Shown: positions 18,361 to 25,942 of the stretch, in pieces
Numbering within the stretch: position 1 is the first letter of the stretch
Layout: each line of letters begins with the position of its first letter
IMG/VR virus record: IMGVR_UViG_3300032053_000143
Coordinates: 1-45,796 of that record
Source of the DNA: a virus
Length of the DNA stretch: 45,796 nt
Reading direction: 5' to 3' (one strand)
Notes under the pieces: generated by a model
Database searches by the model: none
Told to the model about the DNA's origin: nothing
Seen by the model: the letters and a program-made list of their open reading frames with translations, nothing else
Made by a program: the position numbers and the translations under genes

Positions 18361-19278
18361 ATGAGTACAGGAGCATACGGGGTAATTAGACCCGCTGATG
18401 TAAGTCCCGAAGATGTCGAAATCATCTATCACTATGTGGTTGATAGAAACGCAAATTCGGAAGTAACATTAAAAAGTTTGGACGCAGCAACAATTTTAAC
18501 GCCTGTTTATCACAATTCCGATACTACAGATGACGCCTACGCACCAAATGTTGAGATTTTAGGTGGGTTATATAATTTAAAGCTCGAATCAGCTGATTTC
18601 TCCGACCTGGGGATATATACCCTTCATTTGAGGCCAAAACAGATTAGAACGAAGATAACGGACTGTGCCGTGTTAGCATCTTTACCTTCAGTCAGGGGGT
18701 TAATAATAGATCTATCAAATGTACCTTCAGCCGATAGAAATAAATTTAGTCCACAAGGATTAGTTGGATATCGTATTGAATATATCAATCCGACTGATAA
18801 TAAGAAAATTCCTAATTTTTATAGAATTATCACATCTAATTTTTATTGTGAGCCAGTTACAACTAATTTAACTAATACCACACAGAAGGCTGTTAGATAT
18901 AGATATTCTGATAGTGCAACAAACTTAATGTTTTTAACAATAACTCCAAGTGCGGCGCCATCCACAAGGCCAACAACTGTTCCATATATTGGGCAGCCTG
19001 AACAAACTATTATTTTAACAAACACATATTTTAATCCAACTACTATTGAAATTGAAATGGTTGAACATGATGCACAGACATTGAGTTACGCTCTTTATGG
19101 AAATCAAAGTAAAGCAATTTCGAGTGGTATATACACAATATATGATAAAGATAAGAATATCTATAAACAGTTTAATTTATATGAAATTAAAGATGAGTAC
19201 AATGAAACATTATATGAGCTTAGAGAAATAAGAACTGATATTGATGAATCATTAAACTTTGATACGATAACAGCATAA
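18361..19278 (+). CDS. Virion structural protein with short Thr/Pro linker (305 aa)
   Basis: Not recognised by family. Residues 1-195 form a compact beta-rich domain (LRPKQIRTKITDCAVLASL about 91-109; RGLIIDLSNVP about 112-122). A short Thr/Pro/Ala linker TITPSAAPSTRPTTVP sits at about 199-214, followed by a second beta domain starting EQTIILTNTYFNPTTI. The linker looks like an early or reduced form of those in the neighbours. Its stop overlaps the start of the 2213-aa gene by one base (TAATG), so the two are translationally coupled and the products may interact in the baseplate. Confidence 0.68.
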   Translation: MSTGAYGVIRPADVSPEDVEIIYHYVVDRNANSEVTLKSLDAATILTPVYHNSDTTDDAYAPNVEILGGLYNLKLESADFSDLGIYTLHLRPKQIRTKITDCAVLASLPSVRGLIIDLSNVPSADRNKFSPQGLVGYRIEYINPTDNKKIPNFYRIITSNFYCEPVTTNLTNTTQKAVRYRYSDSATNLMFLTITPSAAPSTRPTTVPYIGQPEQTIILTNTYFNPTTIEIEMVEHDAQTLSYALYGNQSKAISSGIYTIYDKDKNIYKQFNLYEIKDEYNETLYELREIRTDIDESLNFDTITA

Positions 19279-22200
19279 TGGCAACTCACAAAGTACCTAG
19301 TCAAGCAGCAAGCGGAGCCGACACATTTAGCGATTTTCTGGTTGGACAGCAGTTTACTGATGGCACCAGTCAAATGACTAGTGGTAACTTTGCTATTGAT
19401 AAAGTAATACCCGAAAAAGATAGTAAAGAATTTATAACCCAACCTTTTTCAGAGTTTATCACATTGGATGATATTCAAGAAGATGTCATCACTAACGATT
19501 CTGATAGCACAAATAGCACATCACAAGATATTAAATTTAATAACGATAAGAATAACGCTGATCGTTCACTTTATGGTTCTTTAAAACAGAGACTTGGAGT
19601 TTCGGTTTCAAATATCATTACAAAATATCCTGCGGCTATTATGGTAGATACCGCGTCTCCTATTGGTGTAAATAGTTTAAGTGCTGAGTCTGTTGTATAT
19701 GATTCATATTTAAATACTACCGAATTTAAAGTGCAATATGCATTACTTTTTAATCCGTTAGATATTGTGTTAATTGAGCCACAAACTAATGTACTATCAA
19801 CTACAGATGATAATATAAGAAATTTTTATTCATCATATACCAAATATGTAATTGATGTTAATAATAGTGTATTTGACATATTAGAATATACGGAGCCAGA
19901 TATCGCCAATAAAATTACATTAAAAGTTGAAGGTAATTGTTTTAATAACTCAACTGGATTTACCGAAAATTATTTAATAAGGCCAAATGATGGAGTTGTT
20001 GAGGAATTTTATAACGGATTAGATGATTTAGAAACCGTATTATTAAATAGAGAGAGTAGTCCCATATTTAACGCAGGATTTAATGTACCAAGAGAAACTA
20101 ATGGAGGATATAACACAGATACGATTACCGTGTATGCCAATTGGCCAGTTTCACGAGATGGATGGAATATTCAAATAACTGGTGTTAATTATGATTATTA
20201 TATTAGTCAGTTAAGTTCTTTGGGAGACGAAAGTGATAGTTATAAAGCCAATTTAATTATTAGATTTTTAACTGCTCCACAACTTTATGAATTTGATACT
20301 GAGGAAAAAAAGATAGAAGCCATATTTCAAGTTTACGGTCAAAGTTTTGATAGGGTAAAGAAATTTATTGATAACATCGCATATATGCGAAATGTAAGTT
20401 ATGATGGAATTAATAATGTTCCCGATGTGTTATTAAAAAATCTATCTGAAACCCTTGGATTTTCAACTATTAGTTTATTCGATGAAAAAAGCTTATCAGA
20501 ATCTTTATATACAAGACACGATCCTCAATATGATGGAGTGTCAACTGGTGTTAATCTAATTGAAGCTGAGCATGAATTTTATAGAAGAATATTAGTCAAT
20601 CTTGCTCATCTATATAAATCAAAAGGAACTAGAACAGGTATAGAATTCTTTTTGAAGTTTATCGGAGCGCCAGAACCTTTAATTAGATTTGATGAATATG
20701 TTTATATGGTTGATTCCTTATTACCTTCAAAAGATATTGAAGAGGATATTTGGGAAGCAATGCAAGGAACTAGAGTAGTTAATATTGTATCACCATTAAC
20801 TGGCATTACGGGATCTACAATGATTGTGACAGGGTATACTTTAATTCAATTAACTGGCTCAACAAGTTTAACAAGAGATAACTATCCTGTTGATGAAACT
20901 ACAGGGTTACCACGAAAAATTACATCTTCGGATGGTTCAATATTCTTTCAATTAGGAGCTGGCTGGTATAAAAAAACATTAGATCATAGATCTCACGATA
21001 TTTTAGATGTGGCAAATTCTGATTTATCAGGCAGAATAAAAACCATTAAAACAATGTCCAAACCATTTACACATGGTGAGGACTATTTTGACGCGTATCG
21101 TAAACTTCCAGGATTAGATTATGGATATGGTTTATTAAGTAAAGTTGATAATAAAAAAATTGAAAATGTTACCGATGAAAATCTGTCAAAATTAACACTG
21201 AATAGAAAAAATATGCATGTGTTTTTAGCGGCGGATAGGGCAATAGATTATGATTTATATAGAAAATCAAGAGATTTATCGTTAACTTTTCATACATTAA
21301 CGCCTCAGACAGGTAGGACATTTGCTGAGTTTTTAGATAAAATGTTAAGCATTGTCGTTACCAATTCGCATGTTATGAGATATCAGAAAAGTTATGTTGA
21401 TATGGTGCAGATGTATGCTGCTTATTATCAAAGTAACGAATTTAAACCCTATAATTATATTTCGGTATGTGATTTTATAAATAAATTATCTCCTTACTGG
21501 ACAAGCATAATTGATCAATTTGTACCTGCTACAACACTATGGTTAGGTGGAAATTTAATTGAAAATGGATATGGATATGGATCGGGTCCAGGGTCGGGGC
21601 ATAGATATTCACAACCATGTCTTCCAGTTACATATACCGAAATTCTTTATCCGGATTTTGAAACTGTAATTCGTGAAGATCTTGCAACAATTATTGGTGG
21701 AGGTTCTATTGACGGATTAGATACATCATTAGAGAATTTTAGAGGGGTTCAACTTTTTGGCGGAGTTATATTTCAAATATCATTAGTTATTAATGGTAAT
21801 TTATATAGTATTGAAACACCTAATTTAAAACCATTTTCAACATATATTCCGCCAACTAATAATTGTACAACATTAACACAGACATCTGATAGTATTCCAC
21901 TACTTTGTGGATATGAATATTCAGGAAATACCTGGTCATTATTTAATGGCGGCGATACTGTAGAGTATATGAAGACTATATGGAAAAATACTCTAAATGA
22001 ACTAATATCAGATATGGTATCTGGCGAAACTGGATATACAATAACGGTAGAATATTTTACAGACATTGATGGTATTGAAAAAGTAAAGTTTACAATATCA
22101 TCAAACGAATATTACAATGTGAATTGTAATTCGGAATTTGATTACTATTTTGCTCCGATTCTTAATTTAACGAAGCAGGATTGTTCTTTAGAAGTATATG

Positions 22201-25200
22201 TAGAATCCTCGTCACCAATTTATAGTGGTGATACTAGTTGTGAATTATTTGCTGATTTATATTTTACCGTTAGTGGAGCTACTGGAGATGAAATGGGAAG
22301 AGGATCGGTTTATGTACATCAGGAATGTGATAATGATGTGAATGTTAACCCAAAAATACAACAAGTTGCGCCATGTGTGTTTATGATAAGTGGTTTTAGC
22401 GAATGTGATCTTATTCATTTAATATTCACAGATGCTTCGAATTGTGAACAAAGAATAGAAGTTGACGGTCTACAATTAATGGTCGTTGAAGTAGATACTA
22501 ATATTAGTGGATTTACTACAAATCCAATAGTAGAATATAGACCAAGTTTTAATTATGGATTAAGAAAAGGAACTGCTGTTTATAAAGTTATTGGATCCCC
22601 ATCGATTCCATCAACATGGGAAGATCTTATCACAGCAATAGCAGGAGGTAGTATTAGTGGAATAACAATCGAGAACATATCAATTGGTGATACAGTATTA
22701 TCTCTTTCTTTAAAACCTTATGGTGATTTATCCGCTCAAGATTTTAACGATGCATATATTAATGGATATCAATTTGCGTTCGATTATGATTTTATTACTG
22801 TTGAAAATAAAGAATGTTTTAGTACGGTAAAATCACACATTGTTAATGAAGAATTTGAGATTTTACCGACGAGTAAAATATTAGTGTATACTAATATGAA
22901 TACTCAATTAGAGACTGTATTATATCATTTTGAGTATAAGTACCCAGAAGATCTTTATATTGGAGATTTTATGATTAATCAATATGGATTTCCAATTGAA
23001 GTATCTGGAATCACATTAAATTATTGTAGCGATGATAATTATAAAAAAATATATTATCAAATAAATGTTAGTGGAAGTTCGGATAATGGTTATGTTATTT
23101 TATTTAATGGTGAATTAGGTAATACTAATAATATCATAGTAAGGTACACCGAAGAAAAATTTGATAATATAGACTACAATCTACATCAATATTTTGTTGC
23201 ATATGGACAAGATGAGAATTCGCCAATAAATCGACAGTTTATAAGATCTTGTGGACCTAATGGATGGACTGGGGCTACTGAATGTGATGATATAATTGTA
23301 AATGTTTCACCAACACCAAGTATATCTATATCGGCAACTGCTACACCTACTCCAACGCCGATGGCAACGGCAAGTCCGACTCAAACTGTAACACCAAGTA
23401 TAACACGAAGTATAACACCAAGTATAACACGAAGTATAACACCAAGTATAACACCAAGTATAACACCAAGTATAACACCAAGTAGATCACCGAGTATAAC
23501 GCCAAGCAGGACTCCAACTACAACACCACTTCCTGTACCAAGCAGAACACCAAGCAAGACACCAAGTGCAACACCAAGCAAGACACCAAGCAAGACACCA
23601 AGCATTTCGATAGCTCCGAGTAGAGAGCCGAGCAGAACGCCAAGCGTAACACCAAGCAGGACATCAAGTGTAACACCAAGCATTTCTATACTTCCAAGTA
23701 GAACTCCAAGTAGAACTCCAAGTACGACACCAGATATAATTCCAAGTATGACACCAATTATTATGATAACCAGGACGCCAAGCCGGACTCCAAGTATAAC
23801 GCCAAGCAGAACGACAAGTATAACGGTAACGCCAACGATAAGTAAAACTCCAAGTATGACTCCATCAACAACAGCATGTGATGTAGATGGAATACTTATT
23901 GGTATTACTCGTATACTTGAACCATCGCCAACACCAACACCAAGTACAACGCCAAGTATTACCCCAAGTGTTTCTCCAAGACCAATATATTATGGATGTA
24001 CAGAATGTAATTTAGATTTTTCTAGTGTATCTGGTGGATATTTCTTATCAGCAGGTAATTTAACTTCTACTTGTACTGTTGGAGAATATGTTATCGAATG
24101 GAGAACAGATAGTATAAGCGGGCCAATAGAGCTTATATCTGGATCTGAAGGCGCTCCTGATATACAACAAATACATCCATTTACGAATGATATTGTTCCA
24201 CAGGGAACATATTATCCAGTTATTAAGTATGTTTATTTAAATGGTATTAAATATACTCCATATTTAAGTGAATTATCTGGAGGCGCACGATATAGTCCTG
24301 ATTTGTTGACATGTATTGATACGGAGATTATTATTTCTCCAATTACATGTTCATCAGTATTAAGTGACGATACTGTTTATCCGTTTGTTCTAACATATAG
24401 AAATGCCGTTAATACAAGCGAAGATAAATCAAGAACACTATCGTTTGGGTTGTCAAATACAATAACTTATTTTGCATGGGAATTCGCAGCTTTTGATGTT
24501 GCAGATCAATTAAAAATATCATATTGTAAACCAGGTGATCCAATAGGCATATTACTTGATAACTTTATTGTTGGAACAAGATCATCTAGTGGGGTTCAAA
24601 ATTCATTAGTGACAGATCTTTATCCTGCAGATTATCCAAACAATCCTAAAATATATAACTATGGATTGTATATGCATCGGGCATATGGAGTTAAATATGT
24701 AACTGACCTATCAGGATTATCAGATATTGGAAACTTTGCAGATGAAGGCGGTTATTTAAAAATTGAAATACTTGGTGCTATTTACGAACCAACTAATCTT
24801 GATACCAACTGGGATATTAGAATGAAATGTTTTGATAGTGTTGATTTATCGTTCCCAGATACAGATATAAGTAAAATATCGGGTGGCGTACAGATAGCAT
24901 ATTCTGGAGATCCAGATTGTTATTTTAATTTGACTTACAATACAATTAGTTCATTTACAACATCAGATATAGATTATAAACCATATTCACCGTATTTCTT
25001 ATGGAAATATACGGATATGTATGTAACAGTTTATCCTAATTCTGTCTCAAATATGTATGGGACAAATCCAGCAAATGTAACCAATACTTGGAAAGATACA
25101 TCATATAATGATCCATGGATATGGAACGGAAGCATTTATCAATGTACTAATTTATCAACGCCAGAAGATACAGCAACCGTAACGCCAATATCAACAACGG

Positions 25201-25919
25201 GAGTAAGATTAGAATTTACAAGTAGTGTTGACTATGATAAATTTGTATCCAATATCGCTTCCATTCAGGGATCTCCTGGATATACGGAATCTATGAGTGC
25301 GGACTCAACAGATATTGAATACTATGGTTATTATTTAATAAGTTGGGTATACGCTCCTAGTAGTTGTGGCGACTCAAAGGTATCCACATATCTTTATATA
25401 TCTCTTAGATCTACGATTGCTTATCCTGGAAACAATACTATTGAATTTACATATTTTATACCATCAAACGATATGCCACCTGGAGTTCCTTGTAATGAAG
25501 CATACGACCTGGCACAAGGTTATATTAATAGTATGATTTACACTCAAACTTATTCAATTGAACCTCAATACAGAATAACGCATGTAAGAGATGTAGACCC
25601 CGTGGCGGCACTAAGACCAGCGATAGTAACTTTACATGAAACATTACATTTTGCGGGATACTATTTATTTATTTCTGCTGATGATTCAGGATCAAATGGT
25701 ATGATAAATGGGTTATTTGATCCAGCCGCAATGGGATTCATGTACGATTCATATGCAAAAGAATGGAGATTATATAGACAATTGGATCAACTAACACTAG
25801 AAAATACGGTTCCACCAAATACAGATTGGACATTTAAACGACAAACATTCTTGAGAACAGATAGTCAAAGCGATTATGATGCTGGAACTTGGGAGGATAT
25901 TGATTCGGGATCAATATAA
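19278..25919 (+). CDS. Giant tail protein: baseplate protein-I-like N-terminus plus linker and tip (2213 aa)
   Basis: Residues about 330-480 resemble the phage tail protein I (P2 gpI-like) family: a helix with QSFDRVKKFIDNIAYMRNV, then LSETLGF, then FYRRILVNLAHLYKSKGT and IEFFLKFIGAPEPL (434-470). Residues 600-760 are a further helical and beta part of this core. Residues 800-1340 are beta-rich repeats of Ig-like size. A long Pro-Ser-Thr linker occupies 1344-1531 and a short one 1549-1568. The C-terminal about 640 residues contain Cys-rich and beta modules and, at 2120-2124, the zinc-protease-like motif HETLH followed by FAG. The usual third ligand (H at +10 from the first His) is absent. It fuses a baseplate component to a distal appendage, which phages more often encode separately. 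Confidence 0.75.
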   Translation: MATHKVPSQAASGADTFSDFLVGQQFTDGTSQMTSGNFAIDKVIPEKDSKEFITQPFSEFITLDDIQEDVITNDSDSTNSTSQDIKFNNDKNNADRSLYGSLKQRLGVSVSNIITKYPAAIMVDTASPIGVNSLSAESVVYDSYLNTTEFKVQYALLFNPLDIVLIEPQTNVLSTTDDNIRNFYSSYTKYVIDVNNSVFDILEYTEPDIANKITLKVEGNCFNNSTGFTENYLIRPNDGVVEEFYNGLDDLETVLLNRESSPIFNAGFNVPRETNGGYNTDTITVYANWPVSRDGWNIQITGVNYDYYISQLSSLGDESDSYKANLIIRFLTAPQLYEFDTEEKKIEAIFQVYGQSFDRVKKFIDNIAYMRNVSYDGINNVPDVLLKNLSETLGFSTISLFDEKSLSESLYTRHDPQYDGVSTGVNLIEAEHEFYRRILVNLAHLYKSKGTRTGIEFFLKFIGAPEPLIRFDEYVYMVDSLLPSKDIEEDIWEAMQGTRVVNIVSPLTGITGSTMIVTGYTLIQLTGSTSLTRDNYPVDETTGLPRKITSSDGSIFFQLGAGWYKKTLDHRSHDILDVANSDLSGRIKTIKTMSKPFTHGEDYFDAYRKLPGLDYGYGLLSKVDNKKIENVTDENLSKLTLNRKNMHVFLAADRAIDYDLYRKSRDLSLTFHTLTPQTGRTFAEFLDKMLSIVVTNSHVMRYQKSYVDMVQMYAAYYQSNEFKPYNYISVCDFINKLSPYWTSIIDQFVPATTLWLGGNLIENGYGYGSGPGSGHRYSQPCLPVTYTEILYPDFETVIREDLATIIGGGSIDGLDTSLENFRGVQLFGGVIFQISLVINGNLYSIETPNLKPFSTYIPPTNNCTTLTQTSDSIPLLCGYEYSGNTWSLFNGGDTVEYMKTIWKNTLNELISDMVSGETGYTITVEYFTDIDGIEKVKFTISSNEYYNVNCNSEFDYYFAPILNLTKQDCSLEVYVESSSPIYSGDTSCELFADLYFTVSGATGDEMGRGSVYVHQECDNDVNVNPKIQQVAPCVFMISGFSECDLIHLIFTDASNCEQRIEVDGLQLMVVEVDTNISGFTTNPIVEYRPSFNYGLRKGTAVYKVIGSPSIPSTWEDLITAIAGGSISGITIENISIGDTVLSLSLKPYGDLSAQDFNDAYINGYQFAFDYDFITVENKECFSTVKSHIVNEEFEILPTSKILVYTNMNTQLETVLYHFEYKYPEDLYIGDFMINQYGFPIEVSGITLNYCSDDNYKKIYYQINVSGSSDNGYVILFNGELGNTNNIIVRYTEEKFDNIDYNLHQYFVAYGQDENSPINRQFIRSCGPNGWTGATECDDIIVNVSPTPSISISATATPTPTPMATASPTQTVTPSITRSITPSITRSITPSITPSITPSITPSRSPSITPSRTPTTTPLPVPSRTPSKTPSATPSKTPSKTPSISIAPSREPSRTPSVTPSRTSSVTPSISILPSRTPSRTPSTTPDIIPSMTPIIMITRTPSRTPSITPSRTTSITVTPTISKTPSMTPSTTACDVDGILIGITRILEPSPTPTPSTTPSITPSVSPRPIYYGCTECNLDFSSVSGGYFLSAGNLTSTCTVGEYVIEWRTDSISGPIELISGSEGAPDIQQIHPFTNDIVPQGTYYPVIKYVYLNGIKYTPYLSELSGGARYSPDLLTCIDTEIIISPITCSSVLSDDTVYPFVLTYRNAVNTSEDKSRTLSFGLSNTITYFAWEFAAFDVADQLKISYCKPGDPIGILLDNFIVGTRSSSGVQNSLVTDLYPADYPNNPKIYNYGLYMHRAYGVKYVTDLSGLSDIGNFADEGGYLKIEILGAIYEPTNLDTNWDIRMKCFDSVDLSFPDTDISKISGGVQIAYSGDPDCYFNLTYNTISSFTTSDIDYKPYSPYFLWKYTDMYVTVYPNSVSNMYGTNPANVTNTWKDTSYNDPWIWNGSIYQCTNLSTPEDTATVTPISTTGVRLEFTSSVDYDKFVSNIASIQGSPGYTESMSADSTDIEYYGYYLISWVYAPSSCGDSKVSTYLYISLRSTIAYPGNNTIEFTYFIPSNDMPPGVPCNEAYDLAQGYINSMIYTQTYSIEPQYRITHVRDVDPVAALRPAIVTLHETLHFAGYYLFISADDSGSNGMINGLFDPAAMGFMYDSYAKEWRLYRQLDQLTLENTVPPNTDWTFKRQTFLRTDSQSDYDAGTWEDIDSGSI
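23306..23873 (+). repeat. Long 12-nt repeat tract encoding PSxTPS linker
   Basis: The core at about 23390-23490 is near-perfect CCAAGTATAACA (PSIT) units; flanking units vary to AGTAGAACGCCA and AGCAAGACACCA (SRTP, SKTP). Serine is encoded by AGT/AGC, unlike the TCG/TCA of the tracts at 17025 and 32647. No stop codon occurs on the opposite strand, which creates a spurious 100-codon antisense frame at 23381-23683. Confidence 0.9.
23921..23983 (+). repeat. Second, short PST linker in the 2213-aa protein
   Basis: Five to six units of the CCAAGT(A/T)(T/C)NAC type, encoding a linker after a 16-residue non-repetitive island that contains ILIGITRIL. Confidence 0.75.
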
Positions 25920-25924
25920 TTATA

Positions 25925-25932
25925 TATTTATA
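25925..25932 (+). promoter_or_regulatory. TATTTATA box before the 985-aa fibre gene
   Basis: The octamer ends 10 nt before the ATG at 25943; the extended form TATATATTTATAAGAA closely matches the one before 34554. Function unproven. Confidence 0.3.
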
Positions 25933-25942
25933 AGAATAGTCA

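Noticed and set aside
23381-23683. 100-codon minus-strand ORF over the linker of the 2213-aa protein
   Set aside because: It is the antisense of a 12-nt repeat with no stop on either strand; the product is only LGVxLGV repeats.
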